From Crocinitomicaceae bacterium (GTDB taxonomy: Bacteria > Bacteroidota > Bacteroidia > Flavobacteriales_D > Crocinitomicaceae): a DNA stretch of 64,000 bases. Location: NCBI GenBank assembly GCA_029254025.1, contig JAQWYK010000039.1:62001-126000 (forward strand). The letters run 5' to 3'. This document shows, in pieces, positions 17,944-26,095 of this stretch. The notes under the pieces were generated by a model. That model ran no database searches. It was not told where the DNA came from and saw only the letters and a program-made list of their open reading frames with translations. Positions within the stretch are counted from its first letter, which is position 1; every line of letters starts with the position of its first letter. Position numbers and translations under genes: made by a program.

Positions 17944-17951
17944 CAAAAATA
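17944..17951 (-). promoter_or_regulatory. -7 box TATTTTTG upstream of the LETM1-like gene
   Basis: Exact TAnnTTTG on the minus strand, 24 bases before the ATG at 17919. Confidence 0.5.
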
Positions 17952-18005
17952 AAGCATTTACCTCAGTTAGCAATTTATCGAGCACTTCGATTGAAACTAT
18001 CTTCG

Positions 18006-18013
18006 TAAATTTG
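18006..18013 (+). promoter_or_regulatory. -7 box TAAATTTG
   Basis: Exact TAnnTTTG with a 5-base spacer to the ATG at 18019; a leaderless start is predicted. Confidence 0.55.
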
Positions 18014-18018
18014 AAGTC

Positions 18019-18852
18019 ATGAACCCTCAGCGGAAACTTTATCTGTTCTTCCTACTTTGTTCTCTTTCGTCCCATCCGCAAGAGGGGCTGGTTGCTCTCC
18101 TACCACAAGAGTTAAAAGAGTCCTCTGGGTTAATTGCTTTAGACACGCTGTTTCTCTCTATCAATGATTCAGGCAACTCACCAACCATCTATGTGTTTGA
18201 TCAAAAAGGGGTTGTGCTCAATAAATGTATAGTTGCGAACGCATTGAATATAGATTGGGAAGCGCTCACGCTAGGAGAAAATAAAACCGTGTATGTTGGC
18301 GATTTTGGAAATAATAAAAATGACCGAAGAGATTTAATCATTTATAAGGTTAACTTGGCTGATGTTTTGGCCTCATCAACAGTAAATGCAGAAAAAATCA
18401 CATTTGAATACCACGATCAAACGAGCTTTCCTCCTGAAAAGGAAAATTTCAACTTCGATGCCGAAGGGATGGTTTGTCATGGAGATAGTTTGTTTGTATT
18501 CATAAAAAATCGATCCAACCCTTATACTGGAATTGTAAATATTTATGTGGTTCCAAACTCGCCAGGCCATCACTCAGCAAAATTATATTCATCTATTTCG
18601 CTCCCAAATAATACTTGGTTTGAAAACAGTGTAACAGACGTCTGTATCAATATGGGTTCAATTTATATTCTTACATATCGTTATATCTATGTTTTCCACT
18701 CATTGAACACTCCAGTATTATTAGACACGATTGAATTTACAGGCGTAAGCCAAAAGGAAGGAATCTCCTACCGAAATGGTGCGCTTTACATTACTGACGA
18801 AAAAACCTTTCTTGGTGCAGCTCGGCTTTACCAAATTAATTATCCTAAATGA
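18019..18852 (+). CDS. Secreted beta-propeller-like protein, unknown function
   Basis: A 277-residue protein with an N-terminal signal peptide (KLYLFFLLCSLSS) and repeated propeller-like strands: TLFLSINDSGNSPTIYVFD, DWEALTLGENKTVYVGDFG, EGMVCHGDSLFVFIK and KEGISYRNGALYITDE. Similar proteins are common and uncharacterised in Bacteroidota. The NDSGN and GDFGNN loops may bind metal, but that is a guess. The stop overlaps the start of the HAD phosphatase (ATGA), so the two are probably translated together. Confidence 0.8.
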   Translation: MNPQRKLYLFFLLCSLSSHPQEGLVALLPQELKESSGLIALDTLFLSINDSGNSPTIYVFDQKGVVLNKCIVANALNIDWEALTLGENKTVYVGDFGNNKNDRRDLIIYKVNLADVLASSTVNAEKITFEYHDQTSFPPEKENFNFDAEGMVCHGDSLFVFIKNRSNPYTGIVNIYVVPNSPGHHSAKLYSSISLPNNTWFENSVTDVCINMGSIYILTYRYIYVFHSLNTPVLLDTIEFTGVSQKEGISYRNGALYITDEKTFLGAARLYQINYPK

Positions 18853-19508
18853 TATTAAACGGAACCCCTATTCACGCCGTAATCTTTGATATGGACGGTG
18901 TATTAATTGATTCTGAGCCCTTGTGGAAAATAGCTGAAGTAGCAGCATTTGCTACTGCAGGAATTCAAATTACTGCAACGGAGCTAGAACAAACCGTTGG
19001 ACTACGTATTGATGAGGTGGTAGGGTTTTGGTGTCAACAAAAAGGAGAAAACTCTAAGTTGAAAGAGAAAATTATTTCGGGCATAATGTCGGAAATGGTG
19101 CGATTAATTTTTGAAAAAGGAGAGCCTCTTTCTGGGGTTTATGAGGCTCTTGACTTTTTTAAGGCCGCTGGGGTCAAAATTGGTTTGGCCACCTCTTCTT
19201 ATAAGGTTTTATTAAATGCTACTCTTAAAAAATTAGAGATTAGTCACTTTTTTAATGTGGCCCTCTCTGCGGAAAACCTTCCATACGGAAAGCCGCACCC
19301 TGAAGTATACTTACAAACTGCTAAAGCTTTAAATGTATCACCCCAAAACTGTTTAGTCATTGAAGATTCTCTTAACGGTGTTATTTCTGGAAAATCCGCT
19401 AAAATGGCTGTTGTTGCTGTTCCAGAAAATAGTCATTCAATGAACGAAAAACTGATTCTGGCAGATTATATAATTAGTGACTTAACCGAATTATTCGAGT
19501 TGTTTTAA
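18849..19508 (+). CDS. HAD-superfamily sugar-phosphate phosphatase (HxpB/YniC-like)
   Basis: A 219-residue haloacid-dehalogenase hydrolase. Motif I is FDMDGVLIDSEPLW with nucleophile Asp and acid/base Asp, motif II is LATSSYK, and motif III/IV are PYGKPHPEVYL and CLVIEDSLNGV. The GLRIDEVVGFW segment matches the hexitol/2-deoxyglucose-6-phosphate phosphatase HxpB closely. The likely role is removal of phosphate from sugar phosphates. The ATG overlaps the upstream stop by 4 bases. Confidence 0.88.
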   Translation: MILNGTPIHAVIFDMDGVLIDSEPLWKIAEVAAFATAGIQITATELEQTVGLRIDEVVGFWCQQKGENSKLKEKIISGIMSEMVRLIFEKGEPLSGVYEALDFFKAAGVKIGLATSSYKVLLNATLKKLEISHFFNVALSAENLPYGKPHPEVYLQTAKALNVSPQNCLVIEDSLNGVISGKSAKMAVVAVPENSHSMNEKLILADYIISDLTELFELF

Positions 19509-19512
19509 CTTA

Positions 19513-19965
19513 TTACTTTCCGAATATTTCTTCCACTTTTCTAAATCTATAATCAAAAATCTCTTCTAGTTTCCTTTTCACAAGAATGGGGTGCGCTATT
19601 TTACCCAGAACCCCGAAAGGAATCTCGTAAGAGACAATGTCCGTCATCTCGACCCCTCCTTCTACCTCCTTAAAGTGATGTTCATGATGCCAAATTTTGT
19701 ATGGTCCCTTTCTTTGTTCGTCTACAAAAAACTCTTTGTCGTGTACATATTTAATTTCAGTGACCCACTTCATTGGAATACCTAATAAGGGTTTTACAAT
19801 ATACTCAATCATCAATCCCTCATACATTTTTTCAGGGACATCGACTAAAACATCAAACCCCATATAATCAGGGGTAATTACTTTTAAGTTTTTCGGAGAG
19901 GAAAAAAAATCCCAACACGTTTGAAGGTCTGTTTTTACAAATTGAGTGCGTTTGAGTTGATACAT
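19513..19965 (-). CDS. SRPBCC-family ligand-binding protein
   Basis: A 150-residue START/Bet v1-like fold protein: VKTDLQTCWDFFSSPKNLK at the N-terminus, ITPDYMGF, KWVTEIKYVHD and FREVE-type strands, with MTDIVSYEIPFGVLGKIAHP towards the C-terminus. Family members carry hydrophobic ligands or act in cell-division inhibitor-like proteins; this one's ligand is unknown. The ATG at 19965 is preferred over a TTG at 20010. It is convergent with the HAD gene, 4 bases apart. Confidence 0.82.
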   Translation of the reverse strand: MYQLKRTQFVKTDLQTCWDFFSSPKNLKVITPDYMGFDVLVDVPEKMYEGLMIEYIVKPLLGIPMKWVTEIKYVHDKEFFVDEQRKGPYKIWHHEHHFKEVEGGVEMTDIVSYEIPFGVLGKIAHPILVKRKLEEIFDYRFRKVEEIFGK

Positions 19966-20053
19966 GCCTATATTTTTAATAAAAACAGCTAAGGCATCAC
20001 TTTGTTTCAAAAAGAAGGAGTGAGGTGGTTCAAAATACGTTTTTCTAGTTTTT

Positions 20054-20905
20054 TCAACCTATCTTGATCCAATAAGACCCACCATGGCGCTCAATGTTCT
20101 GAGTGTTCTGGTGCTTCCAAAAACCCTCTATAACCCCAATTAATTCGTTCTTTTGACTTACGTGGTATGCGGGAAAAATTGTTTGATAACGCTCGGGGTT
20201 CGCCAAAATGAATGCCGCCAAAACATATTGTTCATTATAAAAACGATCACACATGAATTGCGGGTAATCGAAGGGAAGATAGATGTCGTGAATATGAACC
20301 AATACTCCTTTTTTTAATCTTGGCAATAGCTCTAAAAAACAAACTGTTGCGTCAGAGTTTGGAAAAACACGATGTGAATTATCGATGAATAAAACATCAT
20401 TCTCTTCCAACTCATTAATTATGAATGAATAATCCTTAATCTTTTCGATGGGCTCACGGTGTACTTCATCAGATAAATGATCTATTTCTGCACGTGGAAA
20501 CGGGTCTACTGAAATTACTTGTGTAGAAAGCCCCTGCTCATGTATTGCTTTTCTTACTACTTTGGTTGAATTACCTGATCCAATTTCAATGTAACGCTTG
20601 GGTTTATGTTCTGCGGTAATTCCATAGATAGCCATTATATCCAGCCCTGGAAGAAAATTGTTCTCCCAATATGGATCGTTTTCATTCGTTTTATTCTTTT
20701 TAATTACTTGTAAAAACCCGTAGTAACTCTTAAACCTCTCTAAATAATCTTTATATACTCCGTTATTCGCAGAAATAATCTGATACAGACCTTCATGAGG
20801 AGGTAGACCGTGCCCATAACGAGGAACCATATTCACCTTGTACTCCATATGAAGGGTTTGGTGTTTTCCTGATAAAAATCTGTAAATGTTTTTTAGTTTC
20901 TCCAT
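20054..20905 (-). CDS. Class I SAM-dependent methyltransferase-like protein
   Basis: A 283-residue protein with a methyltransferase core in its middle: motif I RYIEIGSGNSTKVVRKA (SAM loop E-I-G-S-G), acidic motif II VISVDPFP, and NDVLFIDNSHRVF then VLVHIHDIYLPFDYP, the pattern of the Methyltransf_24 group. The Asp-His pairs may bind metal. The substrate is unknown. The N-terminal 90 residues are unassigned. Confidence 0.8.
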   Translation of the reverse strand: MEKLKNIYRFLSGKHQTLHMEYKVNMVPRYGHGLPPHEGLYQIISANNGVYKDYLERFKSYYGFLQVIKKNKTNENDPYWENNFLPGLDIMAIYGITAEHKPKRYIEIGSGNSTKVVRKAIHEQGLSTQVISVDPFPRAEIDHLSDEVHREPIEKIKDYSFIINELEENDVLFIDNSHRVFPNSDATVCFLELLPRLKKGVLVHIHDIYLPFDYPQFMCDRFYNEQYVLAAFILANPERYQTIFPAYHVSQKNELIGVIEGFWKHQNTQNIERHGGSYWIKIG

Positions 20906-20967
20906 GTTATGGACCGTTGAAAATTTTAATCTGCGTTAAAAGTAACCCTTCCTGATAGAACACGTAA

Positions 20968-20997
20968 TTGAACTCATAGATTTTTTTAGTATTTTTG
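20968..20997 (+). promoter_or_regulatory. Bacteroidota promoter TTG-N19-TATTTTTG
   Basis: TTG at 20968-20970, 19 bases, then TATTTTTG at 20990-20997; the box ends 9 bases before the ATG at 21007. Both elements and the spacing fit the Bacteroidota housekeeping consensus. Confidence 0.65.
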
Positions 20998-21006
20998 TTT
21001 TAATAA

Positions 21007-22071
21007 ATGAAGATAGAGGAGCTCATAGGGGATTTATTGTTGCGCACTAATTGTGTGGTTATTCCAGATTTTGGTGGCTTTATATCTAATACCAAGCCAG
21101 CTTACATTGATTATTCAAAAAGGGTAGTACGCCCTCCTACTAAATCGGTAACTTTCAACCGTCATTTGACGAATAACGATGGGTTACTAGTGAGTGAATA
21201 CGCGCGGTTAAAACAGCTAGATTATTTAGCTTCTTCAGCTGATATTGCTCGTTTCGTTTCAATAACAAAAGGAAAGCTAACAAAAGGAAAACGCATTACC
21301 TTCGAAAAGGTTGGGTACTTATATAGAGACACAGGCGGCAACTTATGTTTTGAGCAAGATCGGTTCTTCAATCTCTTAATGGAAGCCTACGGAATGGGGA
21401 GTGTTCAATTTGTGCCCGCCAATTCCATAACATCCGTTTCTGAGCCTAGCACTAAAATAGAAAGTGCACAAAACACCCCTGTAACACCGATTGTTCCAAT
21501 AAAAAAGAATAATCAATTCAATCGAATTGCAAAATATGCAGCAGCAGCTGCTTTATTACCTGTTGTCTTTTATAGTTTTTGGATTCCCTCCCACACTGAT
21601 GTTTTAAAATCTGGTGTCTTGTATACAGAAGATTTTAACCCTTTAAAAACAGGTGGGGAAGCTATATACTTGAAAAAAGAGGTAGCGGATATTTCAATCA
21701 ATCGCGTTGAAAACGAAGTAGACTCTTTTGGTTCGCTTGTTAGCTCACTTCCCGAAAGCGTTTCAGTAATTTCTTTTGAGTTAAACGAAGACACATTTAT
21801 CCCTGTAAGGGTTCGAAAAGAAACCCCGTCAACACCAACAAGTTCAAACAAATCTGGATACCACTTAATTGTGGGGTGTTTTGGTGAAAAATCTAATGCT
21901 GAGAATTTAGTGAATGTGCTTAATGAAAGAGGTCTTCAAGCACAAATCATAGACGTCCACAATGGATTACATCGTGTTTCTGCTCAACAAGGAGGGTCGA
22001 AAAATGAATTGTTCGAGGCTCGCGAAACCCTGAACAACATGGGGTATTCTTCTTGGTTCTTAAAGAGGTAG
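21007..22071 (+). CDS. HU-CCDC81 / SPOR domain protein
   Basis: A 354-residue protein. The N-terminal part (1-130) matches the HU-CCDC81 double domain of Bacteroidota (IPDFGGFISNTKPAYID, FNRHLTNNDGLL, ITFEKVGYLYRD). One transmembrane helix lies near 178-196 (YAAAAALLPVVFYSFWI). The C-terminal 75 residues are a SPOR domain (YHLIVGCFGEKSNAENLVN), which binds denuded peptidoglycan at the division site. The protein would place the HU-like part in the cytoplasm and SPOR in the periplasm. A link between nucleoid and cell wall is inference from the layout. Confidence 0.88.
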   Translation: MKIEELIGDLLLRTNCVVIPDFGGFISNTKPAYIDYSKRVVRPPTKSVTFNRHLTNNDGLLVSEYARLKQLDYLASSADIARFVSITKGKLTKGKRITFEKVGYLYRDTGGNLCFEQDRFFNLLMEAYGMGSVQFVPANSITSVSEPSTKIESAQNTPVTPIVPIKKNNQFNRIAKYAAAAALLPVVFYSFWIPSHTDVLKSGVLYTEDFNPLKTGGEAIYLKKEVADISINRVENEVDSFGSLVSSLPESVSVISFELNEDTFIPVRVRKETPSTPTSSNKSGYHLIVGCFGEKSNAENLVNVLNERGLQAQIIDVHNGLHRVSAQQGGSKNELFEARETLNNMGYSSWFLKR

Positions 22072-22126
22072 TTCCTTTTCCTCTATTCCATCGATTTTGT
22101 TATATTGCCTAATAAACAAAAAATAA

Positions 22127-22468
22127 ATGGCCATGACGACTATTCAACAATTACTTACCACCGCAGAAGAAGAAGTAATGCTAAAACTTTGGGAACTAAA
22201 AAAAGCGGCTATTGTGGAATTGATTCCTTTGTATTCTTCACCTCGCCCCGCATATAATACAGTGTCTACTTTTATTCGTATATTGGAAAAAAAAGGTGTT
22301 GTTGGTCATGAAAAAAAAGGAAGAGGCTTTATATATTTTCCCTTAATTACTAAAGAAGAGTACCGCAAATATTTACTTGAACGACTACTTATTAACTACT
22401 ATAAAAATGAAACGCGGGCTATTAACTCTGAGATAAACCAAATGAAGAAACTAGACCAGCTTTTATAA
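22127..22468 (+). CDS. BlaI/MecI/CopY-family transcriptional repressor
   Basis: A 113-residue winged-helix protein: EEEVMLKLWELKKAAIVEL, then the recognition region RPAYNTVSTFIRILEKKGVV and the wing HEKKGRGFIYFPLI, then a dimerisation helix. BlaI-type repressors are usually paired with a BlaR1-like membrane protease; none is adjacent here, so the signal is unknown. Start may be the ATG at 22127 or 22133. Confidence 0.88.
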   Translation: MAMTTIQQLLTTAEEEVMLKLWELKKAAIVELIPLYSSPRPAYNTVSTFIRILEKKGVVGHEKKGRGFIYFPLITKEEYRKYLLERLLINYYKNETRAINSEINQMKKLDQLL

Positions 22469-22576
22469 AATTCACGTAAGCAGCCAATCAACCAACAAAT
22501 TTATTCACCCTGTCATCACTGATTAAATTAAATAGTAAAAGATCCCTCAAATTATGTTCGACCGTTTTTAATGTAA

Positions 22577-23020
22577 TTATCTACATCTTATTTTATTGAC
22601 GCGGGTTGCATGACGACCTCCTTCAAAAGTCGTGTTTAAAAACGCTTCCACCATTTGGATTGCTAAGATTGCGTCTACAAAACGGGCAGGCAGAGCAATA
22701 ATATTCGCATCATTATGTTGTCTTGCCAACATGGCAATCTCTTTATTCCAACATAAAGCACTTCTTATCCCTTGATGTTTGTTGACCGTCATATTAATTC
22801 CATTACCACTTCCACAAATGACAATTCCCAAAACTTCTGGGGTGTTTTCCACGTGCTGAGCGACAGGGTGCCCATGATCAGGATAATCAATACTATCTTC
22901 TGAATATGTGCCATAATCTTTAAAACTATACCCTTGGTCTGATAAATAGTTAATAATTCTATTCTTCAACTCATATCCTGCATGGTCCGCTCCAATGGGA
23001 ATTATTATTGATTTATCCAT
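22577..23020 (-). CDS. rpiB: Ribose-5-phosphate isomerase B
   Basis: A 147-residue RpiB/LacAB family enzyme that interconverts ribose-5-phosphate and ribulose-5-phosphate. It has GADHAGYELKNRI (phosphate site), DYPDHGHPVAQHV, the catalytic Cys in VICGSGNGINMTVNKHQGI and the HNDANIIALPAR block. It is transcribed from a box in the palindrome at 23023-23046, away from the AT-rich gap. Confidence 0.95.
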   Translation of the reverse strand: MDKSIIIPIGADHAGYELKNRIINYLSDQGYSFKDYGTYSEDSIDYPDHGHPVAQHVENTPEVLGIVICGSGNGINMTVNKHQGIRSALCWNKEIAMLARQHNDANIIALPARFVDAILAIQMVEAFLNTTFEGGRHATRVNKIRCR

Positions 23021-23022
23021 AA

Positions 23023-23046
23023 TATTTTTGTTTTAAAACAAAAATA
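23023..23046. repeat. 24-bp perfect palindrome with two facing -7 boxes
   Basis: The 24 bases are a perfect palindrome, reading TATTTTTG at 23023-23030 on the plus strand and the same octamer on the minus strand at 23039-23046. The minus-strand copy is placed 18 bases before the rpiB ATG and is a good -7 box. The plus-strand copy would read into the AT-rich gap. A dyad of this length may also bind a dimeric regulator. Confidence 0.55.
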
Positions 23047-23717
23047 GCCTTATTAACATTCCGTTTTACTTTTACACATTGCGAGTTATTTACAATTTAT
23101 GAACTCCTTATTTATAAGACTTATTCAACATATATTATACACATGTAATACTACTAAATTGTTAATAGCTGTGAATTAATAATAATAAGTTTTACTTGTA
23201 TAAATCAATAATAATTAAATGCAGATTTGTTTTCCTAATAAACTAGGAGAAGTTGTTGATTTTTGTAATTACTTATCGCCTATTTTTACACGATAATTAA
23301 AACAACTTATATATCTAATTTATAAACAATACTATATTCCATCATTTTTGTGAATAACAACATAAAAACCTTATAACGAAAACATTAATTAAGTATTGAT
23401 TGTTATTAACTTATCTATTATTCATTATAAATCATAAATACAAGGTTGAATGCTTTTTTTAATACACATTATTAACACCTTAATAGTAATAATAAATAGT
23501 TTTAATTATAAATTCTTTTTTATTATATTATAAAAAATGACCTTTTCTTTTGATTGTAAATAGAAAAAAATAAAGAGTTAGTTTTGATATCTTAATGCAA
23601 CATAATTCAAGCGAAAATAATTTTATCATGTAAATTTTCATCGAAAAGATTATTAGTTTCAAATTATAAATAGTTGATTATTACATTATTTATTGCTTTT
23701 TAGCAAAAAAAATACAT
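23047..23717. other. Very AT-rich intergenic region; candidate replication origin
   Basis: No credible gene. In the 660 bases 23041-23700 I counted 129 G+C (about 20%). Two sequences match the DnaA-box pattern TTATnCACA: TTATACACA at 23135-23143 and its reverse-strand form TGTGAATAA at 23349-23357. Two more differ by one base (23070-23078 TTTTACACA; TGTGAATTA near 23170). Gene orientation switches around this region, and parS-like sites lie 8-11 kb to the right. It could instead be a long leader or regulatory region of the LytTR gene. No dnaA gene is visible. Confidence 0.4.
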
Positions 23718-24470
23718 ATGTCAAAAACAAAAGTGTTAGTTATTGAGGACGAATCGATTGTATCGAAAGATATTCAACACAGTTTGAAACGTCTTGGTTA
23801 TGTAGTTTGTGGTGCTGCTTCTACTGGTGAAAAAGCCATTGTGTTAGCCGAAGATGAAAAACCAGATATTGTTTTGATGGATATTATGTTGAAAGGTGAA
23901 ATGAATGGTGTAGAGGCTGCAGAAATAGTAAGAAGAGAACATAAAATTCCTGTAATATTTTTGACTGCTTATGCTGATGAATCAACGTTAAACAAAGCTA
24001 AGATAACTGAACCATATGGCTACATCATAAAACCATTTAAAGAAATTGACCTTCACACGTCTATTGAGATGGCGTTATATAAACACAAGAAAGAACAAGA
24101 AGTGGAAAAAGAAAGGGGTTTGTTTTATTCATTGGTTGAAGGTAGAGATACCAATGAATTTATTTTTGTAAAGGCAAATTCGAAACTTGTGAAGCTAAAT
24201 TTAAAAGACATCTATTTCATTGAAGCTTTAAAGGACTATGTAGTTATTAACACGAATGAAAAACGATATACTATTCATTCTACAATGAAAGATATTGAAC
24301 GAAAGTTAGGGGTTGAACAATTTATTCGAGTACACCGATCATTTATAGTTCGTTTAGATAAAATAGCGTCTATAGAATACCCAAATCTGCAACTGGAAAA
24401 AGACAAAAAATTAATTCCAATTGGAGGATCTTATAAAGATGATTTGGTTACAAAGATTAATTTGATTTAA
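23718..24470 (+). CDS. LytTR-family response regulator
   Basis: A 250-residue regulator. The receiver domain (1-120) has VLVIEDESIV, phosphoacceptor Asp in IVLMDIMLKGEMNG and the signalling Lys in YIIKPFKEID. The C-terminal LytTR DNA-binding domain (150-250) has IFVKANSKLVKLNLKDIYFI, then VHRSFIVRLDKI. LytTR regulators often control cell-envelope genes, and an M23 peptidase gene follows 12 bases later. No sensor kinase is adjacent. Confidence 0.93.
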   Translation: MSKTKVLVIEDESIVSKDIQHSLKRLGYVVCGAASTGEKAIVLAEDEKPDIVLMDIMLKGEMNGVEAAEIVRREHKIPVIFLTAYADESTLNKAKITEPYGYIIKPFKEIDLHTSIEMALYKHKKEQEVEKERGLFYSLVEGRDTNEFIFVKANSKLVKLNLKDIYFIEALKDYVVINTNEKRYTIHSTMKDIERKLGVEQFIRVHRSFIVRLDKIASIEYPNLQLEKDKKLIPIGGSYKDDLVTKINLI

Positions 24471-24482
24471 AGAAAATTAGAG

Positions 24483-25166
24483 TTGCATAACCTAATTAAG
24501 AGTTTAACGAAAGAATTTACTTCCGTACTTGGATTAGATGCCTATGCGGATGATTTTTTACCCCTAGATTTATCGGTTCATAATGAAGTATTGAAAGCAT
24601 CCCTTCATGCGTATTCCACATCCCAAGATTGGGAAGAATATATTCATCATTTATTTGTAAAATCAGGTAAAAAAGTAGCGTATGGTGGATATTTAGAACA
24701 TCGTTTCTTATATGAACGTAGTGCATATTTTACAAAAATAGAACCTACTAAAGTAAGAAATATACATTTAGGGTTAGACTTATGGAGTCCTTCACATACC
24801 CCTGTTATTGCTCCTTTGGATGGTATAATCCATAGTTTTCAAAATAATTTAAATTATGGAGATTATGGACCTACAATAATTTTAGAACATCTCGTTAATG
24901 AGCGGTCTTTTTACACATTATATGGTCATTTAACGGAGGATAGTATTCAAAATAAGTGTGTAGGTGACAAAATTCAGAAAGGAGAAGTATTTGCCGCGTT
25001 AGGTGATGCATCCGTTAACGGTGATTATGCTCCTCATTTACATTTTCAACTGATTTGTGATATTGGCGATTATAAAGGAGATTATCCTGGTGTTAGTTCT
25101 TTAATAGATATTACTTATTTTGAACAGAACTGTCCTGATCCTAATTTACTACTGAAAATTTATTAA
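24483..25166 (+). CDS. M23-family metallopeptidase (LytM-like), TTG start
   Basis: About 227 residues. The peptidase domain has a full zinc site: HLGLDLWSP (His and Asp ligands), TLYGHLT, and APHLHFQL (catalytic and ligand His). Such enzymes cut peptidoglycan cross-bridges. There is no visible signal peptide or membrane anchor, which is odd for a wall enzyme; the N-terminal 90 residues are unassigned. The only start in range is a TTG at 24483. Base composition is as AT-rich as the flanking gaps. It follows the LytTR gene and is probably co-transcribed. Confidence 0.85.
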   Translation: MHNLIKSLTKEFTSVLGLDAYADDFLPLDLSVHNEVLKASLHAYSTSQDWEEYIHHLFVKSGKKVAYGGYLEHRFLYERSAYFTKIEPTKVRNIHLGLDLWSPSHTPVIAPLDGIIHSFQNNLNYGDYGPTIILEHLVNERSFYTLYGHLTEDSIQNKCVGDKIQKGEVFAALGDASVNGDYAPHLHFQLICDIGDYKGDYPGVSSLIDITYFEQNCPDPNLLLKIY

Positions 25167-25568
25167 TAGTATAATAATAAGTTAAATAAGTGTTCCAACG
25201 GATTAAATAAACGTACTTATCCGAGAACTGGACAACCTCAGCTATAAACAAAAAAATAGTTGGAATAAAGCAAAATATACTGGTAAAATATAACTATCGA
25301 TCGCCTAAATATTCCAACGGTCAACTAACAATCGATGGAAGAGAATATGGTTACAAACACTACCTTTAAATATAACTACTCAACCCTTGTTAATCATAAA
25401 TTATGTTATTTAATTGTTTTTCGCACGATAAAAAAGAACAAAAAGAGACACTATGAAAAAGAGAGGGTAAATTCATATGAGCATCTGGTACAGGTGTAGT
25501 ATAGCTAAATTCTATCAAATAATGAGTTTACAATATAATACAGGGTAAATAGTGGGGTAAAAAAGTAA
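25167..25568. other. 402-base intergenic stretch, no intact gene
   Basis: I see no open frame of useful length. One short frame near 25299-25370 reads SPKYSNGQLTIDGREYGYK, which looks like coding sequence but is cut by stops on both sides. The 9-base word TTCCAACGG occurs at 25193-25201 and 25312-25320. It may hold remnants of a lost gene. Confidence 0.3.
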
Positions 25569-25605
25569 AAACCCTCTCTAACTATTTCATAATCAGAGAG
25601 GGTTT
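25569..25605 (-). terminator. Rho-independent terminator after tRNA-Cys
   Basis: AAACCCTCTCT (25569-25579) and AGAGAGGGTTT (25595-25605) form a perfect 11-bp stem with a 15-base loop, immediately 3' of the tRNA on the minus strand. Confidence 0.75.
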
Positions 25606-25606
25606 G

Positions 25607-25677
25607 AGGTTTCGAGCGGATTCGAACCGCTGTACACGGTTTTGCAGACCGTTGCCTAGCCACTCGGCCACGAAACC
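25607..25677 (-). tRNA. tRNA-Cys (GCA)
   Basis: The minus strand folds into a cloverleaf of 71 bases. Acceptor arm GGTTTCG pairs with CGAAACC, the anticodon stem ACGGT/ACCGT encloses the loop CTGCAAA with anticodon GCA, and the T-arm has GGTTCGAATCC. The discriminator base is U, as expected for tRNA-Cys. CCA is not encoded. Confidence 0.95.
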
Positions 25678-25732
25678 ATTTTTTAAGTGGAGGACGAAGT
25701 TACAAAAAAAAGTAATTCGTTTTCTTTAATAA

Positions 25733-26092
25733 TCAAAAAACTTCGTGTATGGAAATAGCTACATTATGTACATTCCCATCAATAGGTGGACTTAATTTGA
25801 TAACCTTAATTGTAGCTTCCTGTATTCCTATTACTTCTTTTCTAAACCGTTGAAGTATACGAAAACCGACATGTTCAATCAATTTTGAACGAATAGCCAT
25901 CTCTTCTTTCACTATTTTATTGATAGCTACATAATCTACTGTGTCTCGTAAATCATCTGTCTTAAATGAAGCAGAGAAATCAGTTTTAAGTAAGACATCA
26001 ACAGTATAATGTCCTCCAATTTTTTCTTCTTCATCCATACAGCCATGGTGCGCGTAAACATTTATACCATTAACTTCTATTAAGTTCGTCAT
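25733..26092 (-). CDS. folB: Dihydroneopterin aldolase
   Basis: A 119-residue T-fold enzyme of folate synthesis that cleaves dihydroneopterin to hydroxymethyl-dihydropterin and glycolaldehyde. The start INVYAHHGCMDEEEKIGGHY carries the family core, DTVDYVAINKIV the substrate-binding Tyr, and LIEHVGFRIL the conserved Glu. It follows gltX by 3 bases and is likely in its operon. Confidence 0.93.
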   Translation of the reverse strand: MTNLIEVNGINVYAHHGCMDEEEKIGGHYTVDVLLKTDFSASFKTDDLRDTVDYVAINKIVKEEMAIRSKLIEHVGFRILQRFRKEVIGIQEATIKVIKLSPPIDGNVHNVAISIHEVF

Positions 26093-26095
26093 GAA

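Noticed and set aside
22848-22857. CACGTG in rpiB as a third parS site
   Set aside because: Only the central hexamer and one half match; the flanking bases do not extend to the parS consensus.
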